IMG/VR virus record: IMGVR_UViG_3300010885_063974 | Location: 1-20,810 of that record | Source of the DNA: a virus | DNA length: 20,810 nt | Direction: 5' to 3' (one strand) | Shown: piece after piece, positions 10,201 through 17,387 of the stretch | Layout of the letters: every line of letters starts with the position of its first letter | How positions within the stretch are numbered: position 1 is the first letter of the stretch | Position numbers and translations under genes: made by a program | Notes under the pieces: model-generated | The model's input: the letters and a program-made list of their open reading frames with translations, nothing else | What the model was told of the DNA's origin: nothing | Databases searched by the model: none

Positions 10201-10757
10201 TCGCTTGTGTCAACTCCCACTATGGTCTGTTTGGCCCCTGGACGACCAACTCGTTGTGTATTGACCAATGCCGCATTGATAATAGCAGTGAATTGTTCTA
10301 CCCAGTTGAAATTGGTAGGATCATTCCAGTTGATTGTGACATTGGCCAAATTGACGCCATTGAAATCTGTGACATTTTCGGTGGTTTGTACGCTGAATAC
10401 TTTGAGATAACCTTGTGAGGCCTGATTGCGTTTGGGAGTGTAACTTACCAGTTCAGCCAGTTTGACCACGCTGTCTCTGCGCTCGGCTGTGCCTAGATAA
10501 TTTTCTCTAGTGTTTAGATCATTGCGGAAACTCATGGCCTGACCCATGAACGCAATCACATCCAGCATGGCAATAAATTCTGAACTTTCAATGTAGTCAT
10601 TGAAACTTTCAGGATAGTATTGGCGTATGTAGTCTACAAAACTCTTGCGCAAGGCTTCAAAGTTGTAACTTTGAAAGTCTGCCTCTCTATAGGTTTCGTA
10701 GATGCGTTTCCAATCCTCAACGCCAAATACAACTGTTTGTCTAGTGGTTCTTGCCAT
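7299..10757 (-). CDS. 6: Baseplate wedge protein gp6 (long form)
   Basis: Gp6 forms the wedge ring that surrounds the central hub in T4-type baseplates. The N-terminus is characteristic of gp6 in aquatic T4-like phages: SFVDYIRQYYPESFNDYIES, then EFIAMLDVIAFMGQAMSFRN and DLNTRENYLGTAERRDSVVK (about residues 39-100). A baseplate-J-like segment follows at about 404-440 (ETLDEIKQRAPARYYTQNRM, VNGEDYNNFP). The C-terminus SVVLVPLDPL...ITALTSTNIRT also fits gp6. At 1152 residues it is much longer than T4 gp6 (660); the extra material lies mostly between residues about 480 and 800 and is Thr/Gly/Ser-rich. The 43-base leader contains an AATAAATA element but only a weak Shine-Dalgarno (GGA). The stop overlaps the next start as TAATG. 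The function call is firm; the role of the expanded middle is unknown. Confidence 0.93.
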   Translation of the reverse strand: MARTTRQTVVFGVEDWKRIYETYREADFQSYNFEALRKSFVDYIRQYYPESFNDYIESSEFIAMLDVIAFMGQAMSFRNDLNTRENYLGTAERRDSVVKLAELVSYTPKRNQASQGYLKVFSVQTTENVTDFNGVNLANVTINWNDPTNFNWVEQFTAIINAALVNTQRVGRPGAKQTIVGVDTSEYSINLVPGYLPVIPYTATVDGVNMPFEAVNSTSVGRDYVYEPSPLPNGIFNVLFRNDQLGFASANTGYFFYFKQGVLQNQDFNLGERVANQTVPINIEGVNNEDRWLFQLDTVGNVQYEWQYVQSVYAAATEQLAPDQRKLFSVVSRTNDQITLTFGDGVFSTIPVGTFRCYVRASNGLAYIINPEEMQSVIIPISYVSRTGNIETITFTCGITQPVSNAQPRETLDEIKQRAPARYYTQNRMVNGEDYNNFPFTLYNSIIKSKALNRASIGTSRYLDLVDNTGKYSSTNTFGSDGALWEENQLPTFNFTWLTRNDVATVITNQIQPLLISTGLDQFYYDNFPRPDLVPLGFTWHQSTTLSNETTGYFVNSLGYPAAIGTYSSTVSKFIQVGSLVQFVPPQGYYFNSNNELKLGSPTQDNDRLIIWASPTAIVLDGTNQGQGNFTTGAGPVILNNFVPTGAIPVSVIPLFVTDLPSTTVTSITDQILLYRNFGLGYDSTGTITGTPYTWYVITSTNLATNAAWSQQYAGSTTGTNQDASWLIQFVTNGSSYTVTSRALFYLFGSVLQTRFFFETGQRIYDSRTGSVISDFVNVLKTNSRPDTHIPLPGDIRMSIVGQPVASDGFVDDFEVFVSYEYSPGNGAPIDPDFFNEIVAPAVNPTTKLVFFEKTVDFDNLQRYLLVEPGRVNSDYATKDAIEVVLTQYVPGQVFYAYNQTIAIGPLAGQLGAFYLLAISVTGVRSLVEVSDQWQARVGRQSLYYQYRHNASLTSRIDPGTTNIIDLYVVNQAYYTAYQNWLRDTTGTVPKPAVPTIDQLSTAYQGLNDYKMISDNVIVNSVVFKPLFGPKAAKELQATIKVIRAADSTASESEIKNLVLANLNSYFSIDKWDFGQTFYFSELAAYIHANMGGVVSSVVLVPLDPLKSFGDLYEIRSGPSEIFVNGALVSNIEVITALTSTNIRTAPGSGVI

Positions 10758-10763
10758 AATAGT

Positions 10764-10795
10764 CCGTTTCTTTTATTTATTGCAAAAATAAACGG
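10764..10795 (-). other. AT-rich inverted repeat between gp25 and gp6
   Basis: CCGTTT at 10764-10769 and AAACGG at 10790-10795 pair perfectly; after one mismatch, TTTT (10771-10774) pairs with AAAA (10785-10788), leaving a 10-base loop. There is no U-run directly after the stem on the minus strand, so a classical terminator is unlikely. It could end gp25 transcripts weakly, protect the 3' end after processing, or be incidental. Confidence 0.35.
10774..10781 (-). promoter_or_regulatory. Late-promoter-like element before gp6
   Basis: AATAAATA matches seven of eight bases of the late consensus, in the 43-base gap before gp6 and 16 bases from ATG 10757. The predicted leader would be about 11 bases with only a weak GGA as ribosome site. 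It lies in the loop region of a hairpin described separately. Confidence 0.4.
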
Positions 10796-10800
10796 CGTAG

Positions 10801-11175
10801 TTATACGTAACTGGCACGTCGGGTTTCTTGATTTAAAAATATACTCAGCAATTCTGTAGTCTGGCTTGGTACCAACTGTACCTGCAATTCTATCAACACA
10901 CCGTTTTGTTGTGGATAGTAGTTGACATCACTGAGATATACTCTTGGATCGCCACCAGCAATTCTTTGTATTTCGGCCAGAATAGCAGTTTCTGTGGTGT
11001 TGTCTTGATTTTCAAAGATTGCATCTGCCAAGGTAGATCCATACGCAGGACGGCCGGGCAAGGTTCCTTGACGAATGTTGAAAGCATTCAAGAGGTCACG
11101 CTTGATCAACTCACCGTCAGTGAGTGTGAATTTTTTGTATTGATTAATTGTGCTATAGCCTACAAATGTGGTCAT
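10801..11175 (-). CDS. 25: Baseplate wedge protein gp25
   Basis: A 124-residue member of the gp25/GPW lysozyme-like fold family (T4 gp25 is 132 residues). Gp25 sits in the baseplate wedge core, contacts gp6 and gp53 and helps initiate sheath assembly. The family pattern is visible: RDLLNAFNIRQGTLPGRPAY near residues 27-46, then GSTLADAIFEN, DPRVYLSDVNYYP and a closing beta hairpin GVLIELQVQLVP. Despite the fold name, it is not an active lysozyme. There is no Shine-Dalgarno sequence before ATG 11175. Instead CATAAATA lies five bases upstream, as discussed under findings. It is 20 bases downstream of the preceding gene and 43 bases before gp6, an arrangement that keeps two interacting wedge proteins adjacent. 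Confidence 0.95.
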   Translation of the reverse strand: MTTFVGYSTINQYKKFTLTDGELIKRDLLNAFNIRQGTLPGRPAYGSTLADAIFENQDNTTETAILAEIQRIAGGDPRVYLSDVNYYPQQNGVLIELQVQLVPSQTTELLSIFLNQETRRASYV

Positions 11176-11180
11176 AAAGG

Positions 11181-11188
11181 TATTTATG
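11181..11188 (-). promoter_or_regulatory. Late-promoter-like element immediately before gp25
   Basis: CATAAATA matches seven of eight bases of the late consensus, in a 20-base gap between genes. Only five bases separate it from ATG 11175, and no Shine-Dalgarno is present. If used as a promoter, the transcript would start at or beside the start codon. Confidence 0.4.
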
Positions 11189-11195
11189 TGTGCAG

Positions 11196-12752
11196 TTACC
11201 AGAAACTAGCAATGTACTCAATTGCTTCTGCGGCATACTCTTGTGCGCCAGCAATAATTTCCTCTGCACCAGTTGTCAAAGCGGATACATCAAAATTGGA
11301 CAGTGCTGATGAGTCCAGTCCCAAGGCGTCAAGTCCTGTTTCCAGTAATTCTTTTCCATAGGTCTGCAGTTCTGCCAATACTTCTTTTGATCCGGGTATG
11401 TCTTTCAACAACTCTCCAACTCCTGGCAGACTTTTTGCTTGATCCAGCAATTGTGCGGCTCCTTTTACTTCTGTCAAAAGGCCCTGCCCTGATTGTAACA
11501 AACTGATTATGGGATTGGCTCCGGGCACTTGACTCAGTGCCGCCACACCGGCTGCGGTCGAAGCCAATCTAGTGAGCAGGATTGATGCCGACTGATTTAC
11601 TGTGCTCAGTTGCGTGGCCTGTGCTCGTATGTCAATACCCAGTACAGGGTTGGCAAATATATTGCGAGGTATCTTATCAGTACCTATGATGCTGTTGAAA
11701 GCAGTGTCTACCACTGAGCGATTGACTGTGTGAGAATAGCCCTTGGGGGATTGAACTCCTGTCTGTAAAGGATTTCCGCCTCCACTGACTGATTGGTTTA
11801 CTGAGCCAAAATTTTGACCAAATATTGAATTAATAGTCGATGTGGTCAATTGACCAATATCGCTGCCGCCTAGTGTGTTGTTCAACCAACCCAGGGTAGG
11901 TCCTAGACCAAAGTTGGCAGCATTGTTCACAAGAGGCCCAACAGTTGATGCAGTGTCGGCCAATGCTGGCAGTCCCAATCTGTAACGAATAATAGGGTCA
12001 GTGGGATCGGCGTTGCCCAACGATTGCAGTTGTTCTGCTGTGAGTCCGGCATATGGATCTGCCAAACTGCTTGTGGTATCATTAACCACTCCCAACTCTG
12101 ACAAGTTGCTGTAACTGCTGGCCAAACAACTTTGTTGGGCCACGCTCTGTAATGTGGGGTTGGTCAGCACAGCGTCCAAACTGTCAGCACCACCTAGACC
12201 AGTCCACACTGTGGGACTGCTGAGAGTACTGACCAGGTTGGCAGGATCTTGGTTGACCAACTCTGCTGTGCCAGGTTTGATTAAACCAGCCTGTTGCAGT
12301 TGATCGGCTGAAAGCCCAAATGTACCAAGACCTTTTTCGTTAGTGACTTCAGCGGCTGTTTGATTTGTGGCCGCAGCCGTGGAAGACATAAGCCCTTGAA
12401 CCTGTGTGGTTGTGAGTGGGCCCACAGGGCTGCCAGCCAACACTGTGGTATTGACAAATGTAGATATCGAGGTTGGGTTAGGTGCTGGGAGATTGGGTAT
12501 CTTGGTCAAGATTCCAGCAATAGTTGCTAGGTTGCCAGTGCTCACAGCCGATGTGACCTGACTCAAGGCCGTCACAAGGCCTCCTTTGGCCTGTACTAGG
12601 CTGTTCAATACATCACCGGCTCGCAGTCCTGATAGGCTGCCGGTAGCATACTGTTGATTGAATATGGCCTGTGCTTGGTCGTAGGTAGATCCTGCTGGTC
12701 CAGTCATTTCTACTGTTTGACCTGTAGGGGTGACAAATTTAAATACGTTCAT
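11196..12752 (-). CDS. Unrecognised baseplate-associated structural protein with DPY-GLT module
   Basis: About 518 residues, rich in Ala, Ser, Thr, Leu and Gly; I do not recognise a family. I prefer ATG 12752 because it overlaps the gp5 stop as ATGA and begins directly with a compact N-terminal segment (MNVFKFVTPTGQTVEMTG, then YDQAQAIFNQQYATGSL). An in-frame ATG at 12770 would add six residues and overlap gp5 by 22 bases; neither start has a well-placed Shine-Dalgarno. Residues about 232-264 carry the DPYAGLTAEQ...ADPTDP module that also occurs twice in the 754-residue protein of this cluster. The C-terminal 100 residues look alpha-helical (SLLQSGQGLLTEVKGAAQLL, KEVLAELQTYGKELLETGLD) and end in EYIASFW. 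No signal peptide, membrane helix or enzyme motif was seen. Location just after the spike gene suggests a hub, spike-tip or tail-core component; this is inference. Confidence 0.82.
   Translation of the reverse strand: MNVFKFVTPTGQTVEMTGPAGSTYDQAQAIFNQQYATGSLSGLRAGDVLNSLVQAKGGLVTALSQVTSAVSTGNLATIAGILTKIPNLPAPNPTSISTFVNTTVLAGSPVGPLTTTQVQGLMSSTAAATNQTAAEVTNEKGLGTFGLSADQLQQAGLIKPGTAELVNQDPANLVSTLSSPTVWTGLGGADSLDAVLTNPTLQSVAQQSCLASSYSNLSELGVVNDTTSSLADPYAGLTAEQLQSLGNADPTDPIIRYRLGLPALADTASTVGPLVNNAANFGLGPTLGWLNNTLGGSDIGQLTTSTINSIFGQNFGSVNQSVSGGGNPLQTGVQSPKGYSHTVNRSVVDTAFNSIIGTDKIPRNIFANPVLGIDIRAQATQLSTVNQSASILLTRLASTAAGVAALSQVPGANPIISLLQSGQGLLTEVKGAAQLLDQAKSLPGVGELLKDIPGSKEVLAELQTYGKELLETGLDALGLDSSALSNFDVSALTTGAEEIIAGAQEYAAEAIEYIASFW
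11961..12059 (-). repeat. DPY-GLT module, copy 3 (518-residue protein)
   Basis: Codes for 33 residues with key blocks DPYAGLTAEQ, LGNADPTDP and IIRYRLGLPAL. It has diverged most in the last third (RYRLGLP against RARLGIP), but has the same length with no gaps. Confidence 0.88.
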
Positions 12753-14254
12753 TTGACTTGTAGATTCCATCCTGCTGGCACAGGTACAGCCGTGGGCGGT
12801 GGTGTGGGTTGGCCATTCACAAAATCCACCACCACACTCACACCTTGGTTGTGATATTTATAGGGTTCATGTGTGGGTGCTCGTGTGACAATACTTTCTA
12901 GTGCACCGGCCTTGACCTGCCAACCCTTGCTGTTGTTGAACACAGTGTCGTCCAAGGTGCGTTTGGGATACAGTTTGGGTGGTGTCACTGTCTTGGCTGA
13001 TCCGCCATTGAGATCAATTCTGCCTGCTTTGAGACTCAGTTTTGTTCCACCTTTCCACGAACTTGTTTCGCCCTGTAGGCTCAAACTTCCGTCACTGCGA
13101 ATACCAATCTTGGCTGTGCTGTACAAGGTCATGCCTGTTTCGGCTGCTAGATTCATGGTAGTCACTGCACCAATGTTGGTGGCTGCACCACTCTTCATGC
13201 TGATGTTGCCACCAGCATACATGTTGATGTCTTTGTCAGCATGCAGATTGATAGTGCCTTCTGTACGCACGTTCACACTGTTGGTACTATACACATCCAC
13301 TGTGCCTTCCACTCCCAGTTCAATCCAGGTTTGCCCATTGGCATGTGCTATATAGATAAAATCGCCCGAATCGTTCATCATAACCTGATGGCCCTTGGCC
13401 GATCTCATGCGGAACAAGGCATTGTTGCCGTCAAGGTCTCCATCATCCATCACAAGAGTGTGCCCGCCATAGCGACCAATTATCTTGACATCTTGTGGAT
13501 TTACTGTGGTAGTGCTCAATTGCTTTCTTATGGCAGCAGGATCCTGCCCGCCAGCATACACAGGCTTGCCTGGTGTTGATATACCATACACTGTGCTGGG
13601 GCTTTCTCTTTGTGCAGTGGAACCAATGGGTCCGCGTTCGGTGTCGTTGCTGAGCCCTTGTTGAAAGTATATGGCCGCCTGTACCGAGTGTACTGGCTTG
13701 GGTTGATCAAAGAATCTAGGATTCTGTTCAGTTTGCTTATTTTCTGTGTTGATCTCAGTGACTGGCAGTTGCGCCGAATTGGCAAAGTACGCGGCCTGTG
13801 CCTTGTTGTCTGTTACGTATTGACCTTTGACGGATGCTCCTATGGCTGGCAACATGTGATTGAGACCTGGTTCAGGTATACAACCCACATAGTATCCCAA
13901 GTTAGGGTCGCCATTCACAAAGAAACACAGTACTCGAGTACCAATATCCGGAGGCGTAAACCACATGCCATAACTTTGCTGATTTCCAGGATAGGTGCCT
14001 GCACCTGTGCTGGTACTGTCCTTGGGTGTGAGTCCATAGAATGGCGGCAGGTAGTTGACTGTTCGCCAGGTGCTGGGATTGTCTTCGCCGCCTTGGTTGA
14101 ACTGTTCAATAAAAACTTTGAGTTGGCCGCCACGAGCATCGTCCACATTGTTCTTGACCGTGCCCACAAATGGGCCTACGTCAGCAATTTGTCCCCCGCG
14201 GTCAAATTTGAAATTTTCTGATCTGCCTGAACTTCGTTCTAGATTTTCTGCCAT
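12749..14254 (-). CDS. 5: Baseplate central spike protein, gp5-like, lysozyme domain absent
   Basis: A 501-residue spike of the gp5/VgrG type. Residues about 24-145 form the OB-fold domain (DVGPFVGTVKNNVDDARGGQ, ending GYYVGCIPEPGLNHMLPAIG). A connecting region contains RESPSTVYGISTPGKP. Residues about 255-310 match the conserved gp5 element before the needle (GGHTLVMDDGDLDGNNALF, KGHQVMMNDSGDFIYIAHAN). Residues about 310-417 are short alternating repeats of a triple-stranded beta helix (VDVYSTNSVNVRTEGTINLH, DINMYAGGNISMKSG). T4 gp5 carries a lysozyme domain between OB fold and helix; here that interval (about 146-254) shows no lysozyme motif and is too short. The start is clear: the Shine-Dalgarno AAGGA overlaps the stop of the upstream gene and lies six bases from ATG 14254. 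The trimer is expected at the tip of the tail tube, seated on the hub proteins encoded just upstream. Confidence 0.92.
   Translation of the reverse strand: MAENLERSSGRSENFKFDRGGQIADVGPFVGTVKNNVDDARGGQLKVFIEQFNQGGEDNPSTWRTVNYLPPFYGLTPKDSTSTGAGTYPGNQQSYGMWFTPPDIGTRVLCFFVNGDPNLGYYVGCIPEPGLNHMLPAIGASVKGQYVTDNKAQAAYFANSAQLPVTEINTENKQTEQNPRFFDQPKPVHSVQAAIYFQQGLSNDTERGPIGSTAQRESPSTVYGISTPGKPVYAGGQDPAAIRKQLSTTTVNPQDVKIIGRYGGHTLVMDDGDLDGNNALFRMRSAKGHQVMMNDSGDFIYIAHANGQTWIELGVEGTVDVYSTNSVNVRTEGTINLHADKDINMYAGGNISMKSGAATNIGAVTTMNLAAETGMTLYSTAKIGIRSDGSLSLQGETSSWKGGTKLSLKAGRIDLNGGSAKTVTPPKLYPKRTLDDTVFNNSKGWQVKAGALESIVTRAPTHEPYKYHNQGVSVVVDFVNGQPTPPPTAVPVPAGWNLQVK
12855..12862 (-). promoter_or_regulatory. 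Exact T4-type late promoter octamer inside gp5
   Basis: The minus strand reads TATAAATA, the full T4 late consensus, within the codons for the PYKYHN stretch near the gp5 C-terminus. A transcript would start near 12849, about 97 bases before ATG 12752, and cover the 518-residue gene, gp25, gp6 and the giant gene. About one exact octamer is expected by chance in a window of this size, so the assignment is tentative. Confidence 0.4.
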
Positions 14255-14263
14255 TGCTGTTCC

Positions 14264-15892
14264 TTATCCTGGTCCGCCATCTTTGGCTATGGTTTGTGGT
14301 GCTGTGGGTGTACCCGATTTTGAGGTGCTGTTTGCAATATTTGTCAGGTATGCACGACCTCCTAGGGCCTGTATGTCTCGTTCACTACCATTGGCCAATA
14401 CGGCCTGTGCTTCAGCCACGCCTATTCTACCTGACGCCACTTCGTTGTTGGCTGGGCCAACAGTTTGTGTGGTGAGTGCAGTAATGCCATCTCGACGGGT
14501 GTTTTCCCATGCATTCTTACCTGTATTAGAACCACTGCCAGGATCAAATGGCGGAAGTCTTGATTGATTGTCTGTTGGTGTTTTTACAGGACGACCAGCA
14601 TCTATGGCCGCAGTATCGCTATTGTATTGTGCCCACTGGCCTTCAATTTCCTGGGTAAATTTTCCACCCCGGAACATGTGTGTGATCTTGGTGGCCACAT
14701 AGGTGGTGGCTTCTCTTGATAGACCGGCGATGCCTTTGGATCTGTCGGCAAAATAATTTTGGGTGCCTGGATCTAGTAGTCCTGTTTGCAAGTCATAGTC
14801 TGTGGGTCGATTCCAGGCCACGCTGAAATATGCACCGCTGGCTTGAGTGTTTATGGTACCATCTGGAAAAAAGGCCGAAGTTGTAAACGACTGCTCCACA
14901 GTGTCCATAAGTGGACTGGGCATCCAGGCAGGATCACCTACCACGGTGAGTTTGACTGATGCAAGATCTGAACTGTAGAGAAAATCTGCGGCATTGGCTC
15001 CTGACTCGTACACTCGCTGTTCTGCGCCTTGACTGCTTTGCCCACTCACTGCAAAGGTTTGAATTTTCCATTGCTCTCTGGTGTTTACTTTTCTTGCGTT
15101 ATCTTGTTGTGTAGGAACATCTGCGGTTTTGGCCTGTGTCCATTGATGATTAAAACTTTGTTCAAATTGTAAAACCTGAGTATTCTGCCCTGTAAACCAA
15201 TAGTTGTAATTTTTATGTACTCCTCTGAATTTTCCTGCCGGAAAAAACACACTCAGCATGGGAGTTTCATAAGGTACAACAACAAAAGTCATGCGATAGG
15301 CATGATCCTGGCGTTTGCGATCGTATCCCAAGGCCTGAACTTGTACAACAATATTGTACCAGGCAAATTGTTGTGCAGGTTTTCCGTTTGATTCCCACTG
15401 TTGCGTTTGAGTATTCCAGACCACATTGGCCTGACCAATGATATAGTTACTGCTACGGATCACTTGATCAATAAACTGCACAATTTGTTGTCCGGCTCTG
15501 GCTGCACGAGTTCTAACTGTGGGATCAATGCTTTGTTTGTTTGGTAACAACTGTTGCGCGGCTGTGAGGTTGCTGGAGCCTCCGGCCAGGGTTTTGTCAA
15601 AGTCTCCTGCGGGTACCATGCCGGCAGTGGCAATGATGTCATCCACAAATTTTATTTCATAAATGTCGGCAATTTCTATTAGAGGATTGGGTTTGCCGTT
15701 GGCATCTCTGTTGTTGAGCAATCTCAACTGTTCAGCATTCAATGCTGTTATCAGGCCTGTGCCTATTGTGTTGACTGATGGCTTGGGAGCATTGTTGGCC
15801 TTGGTAGGCGCTTTTGTAGTAGTAGGCGGCCCTTGGGGCTTCATGCCTTCTCTGTACTGGGCTATCAATCGCGCTCTGTTGTCGTCGGCCAT
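14264..15892 (-). CDS. Baseplate hub-type protein (542 residues)
   Basis: Residues 1-45 are Pro/Thr/Lys-rich and probably disordered. The folded part, about 50-440, has features I associate with tail hub proteins of the gp27/gpD kind: SVKLTVVGDPAWMPSPLMDT around residue 325, then SVAWNRPTDYDLQTGLLDP and a late strand YVATKITHMFRGGKFTQEIE near 410-430, which resembles the closing strand of hub beta-barrels. The last 100 residues are low in hydrophobics and end in GG-PG. It starts at ATG 15892, overlapping the upstream stop as TAATG, five bases after a strong GGAGGAGGA Shine-Dalgarno. It lies directly before gp5, as expected for the protein on which the spike sits. The hub role is inferred from motif pattern and position; I would not assign gp27 without a structural comparison. 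Confidence 0.8.
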   Translation of the reverse strand: MADDNRARLIAQYREGMKPQGPPTTTKAPTKANNAPKPSVNTIGTGLITALNAEQLRLLNNRDANGKPNPLIEIADIYEIKFVDDIIATAGMVPAGDFDKTLAGGSSNLTAAQQLLPNKQSIDPTVRTRAARAGQQIVQFIDQVIRSSNYIIGQANVVWNTQTQQWESNGKPAQQFAWYNIVVQVQALGYDRKRQDHAYRMTFVVVPYETPMLSVFFPAGKFRGVHKNYNYWFTGQNTQVLQFEQSFNHQWTQAKTADVPTQQDNARKVNTREQWKIQTFAVSGQSSQGAEQRVYESGANAADFLYSSDLASVKLTVVGDPAWMPSPLMDTVEQSFTTSAFFPDGTINTQASGAYFSVAWNRPTDYDLQTGLLDPGTQNYFADRSKGIAGLSREATTYVATKITHMFRGGKFTQEIEGQWAQYNSDTAAIDAGRPVKTPTDNQSRLPPFDPGSGSNTGKNAWENTRRDGITALTTQTVGPANNEVASGRIGVAEAQAVLANGSERDIQALGGRAYLTNIANSTSKSGTPTAPQTIAKDGGPG

Positions 15893-17385
15893 TATAGTCC
15901 TCCTCCGCCAAAGGCCATGCCACTATCATTTACTGTGTTGGGGTCTGTTCCGGCGGCAATAGCAGCCTGCTCGCGCATGGACAAATCGCCCACCTTGACC
16001 GGAGGAGCCGATTTGATTGGCGTGTCATTTCTAGTTTTGTCACCTGCTGCCTGTGATGCGGTTTGTTGTTGTATTTGTCCTACTAGGATATCACGCACAG
16101 TGGCTCCTGAAAACTGATAGTCAGCAGGTATACTGCCGCGATTGGTTGATTGTCCTGTGTTAGTACTAGGATGCGAACCTGTGATTCTGTACTCAACCAG
16201 TTTGGATCCCACTGAGTATTTCAAATCAGTCATGGCAAAAAATATGTATTTTTCCACAGCGGCTCTGCTGTCTGTAGCACCAATGTTTCTAGCAATGGGT
16301 TGAATCAATTGACCTTTTTCATCGTATCCGTAAAAACGCACAATCATACAGAACAAGCCTGATGCGTAGTTGGCTTGATCAGCAGGAGGTATAAATCCTT
16401 TGCTTTTGTAAAGATCATTCATGGCTGCATACAAATTCGAAGGTAGACTGATGCCATTGGGTTCGCTGATGGTAAATTCCAAAGTTGTGTATTCTGCTGG
16501 GCCGCCAGAATCAAGTTTTGCACTATAGGCTGTGTTGACAGAAAAATTGTCAATATAGTAATCCAAATTGAAATACGGACTGCGGCCAGCAGTTCCTGCT
16601 AGTGGTCCCGACTCGCCTGGGTTGTACACACCAGTTGTCAAGGGTGCGCCTCCTGATTGCGCCAGTAGATAATAGCCGTTGAGATCTTTTTTGATACTGG
16701 TTTGAATTTGATTGTAGGCTTCAGGATCCATGAGATACCAACTGAGTGAGTAGGTATAACTAGGGTACTGGTCTAGAATGTTATCTTGTGACAGAATTGC
16801 ATTGGTTGGTCCTGCGTATAGTTGATCTAGTCTGTTTCTCAATGCATTTGTGCCCATGGGACCGCCACCTGATCCGCGTTGATCATCTCCGGGCGCCGCG
16901 CCGCCAGGACCGCCAGCAGGTGCTGTTATACCAATCACATTGGTTGTAAAAGGATTGGTCTGAGGCACTGCCTGCGTCTGTGAAATCGTTCTAACAGCGG
17001 CATCGGTGCCTACAGTAGGTGTATTTTCTGTGGTGGGTGTTGGATTGGCATTGGTACCTGAGCCCGAGCCTTCGGGCACAATTCTGCCAGCAGGGGTGAG
17101 TACTTCAACAGCCGCAGGTGGTCGCGTGGAGTTGGCGTTGTTGTCTCTGGCCTGGTTGGCATTGCCTACTACTGCGCCAGCACTGGCCGGGGCAAGCACA
17201 GATTTTAATTCTGCTTCCAGTGCCAGGATCTGTCCCGGAATGTTTGCAACCTCGTCTCTGTATCTGGCCAAGATGGCCTGGTTACTTTGTAAATTTGGAT
17301 TGAGATCTTTTAGGCCATTGCGAGCAATTCGCAATCTATCTCTTAACCGAGCAATTTCGTCGGTGATTTCTTGTGCTGTGGCCAT
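15892..17385 (-). CDS. Putative baseplate hub/tail-core structural protein (497 residues)
   Basis: Three parts can be seen. Residues 1-62 are a likely coiled coil (EITDEIARLRDRLRIARNGL, later ILALEAELKSVL). Residues about 63-180 are a Thr/Asn/Pro/Gly-rich linker with GGPGG and GSGGG runs. Residues about 182-430 are a mixed alpha/beta domain with SYTYSLSWYLMDPEAYNQI, TTLEFTISEPNGISLPSNLY, GLFCMIVRFYGYD and KYIFFAMTDLKYSVGSKLVE. That last domain has the look of a hub or tube-like beta-barrel half, and the next gene may supply a matching half. It begins at ATG 17385, two bases after the gp53-like stop, with AGGA eight bases upstream. The stop overlaps the next start by one base, suggesting the two products are made in fixed ratio. 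The family is not firmly recognised. Confidence 0.75.
   Translation of the reverse strand: MATAQEITDEIARLRDRLRIARNGLKDLNPNLQSNQAILARYRDEVANIPGQILALEAELKSVLAPASAGAVVGNANQARDNNANSTRPPAAVEVLTPAGRIVPEGSGSGTNANPTPTTENTPTVGTDAAVRTISQTQAVPQTNPFTTNVIGITAPAGGPGGAAPGDDQRGSGGGPMGTNALRNRLDQLYAGPTNAILSQDNILDQYPSYTYSLSWYLMDPEAYNQIQTSIKKDLNGYYLLAQSGGAPLTTGVYNPGESGPLAGTAGRSPYFNLDYYIDNFSVNTAYSAKLDSGGPAEYTTLEFTISEPNGISLPSNLYAAMNDLYKSKGFIPPADQANYASGLFCMIVRFYGYDEKGQLIQPIARNIGATDSRAAVEKYIFFAMTDLKYSVGSKLVEYRITGSHPSTNTGQSTNRGSIPADYQFSGATVRDILVGQIQQQTASQAAGDKTRNDTPIKSAPPVKVGDLSMREQAAIAAGTDPNTVNDSGMAFGGGGL
15898..15906 (-). promoter_or_regulatory. Strong ribosome binding site of the 542-residue hub gene
   Basis: The minus strand reads GGAGGAGGA five bases before ATG 15892. 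It also encodes the Gly run at the C-terminus of the upstream protein (FGGGGL), so one sequence serves both purposes. Confidence 0.75.
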
Positions 17386-17387
17386 AT

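Noticed and set aside
10764-10795. Rho-independent terminator after gp25
   Set aside because: The stem is AT-rich with a mismatch and no U-run follows it on the transcribed strand; it is reported only as an inverted repeat.
13610-14221. Plus-strand frame of 203 residues opposite gp5
   Set aside because: Antisense to the conserved OB-fold domain of gp5, with no ribosome site or recognisable motif.
12749-14254. A type VI secretion VgrG or a contractile injection system instead of a phage
   Set aside because: The gp5-type spike is surrounded by gp25, gp53-like, a T4-type gp6 and a gp55-type sigma factor, which together indicate a T4-like phage.
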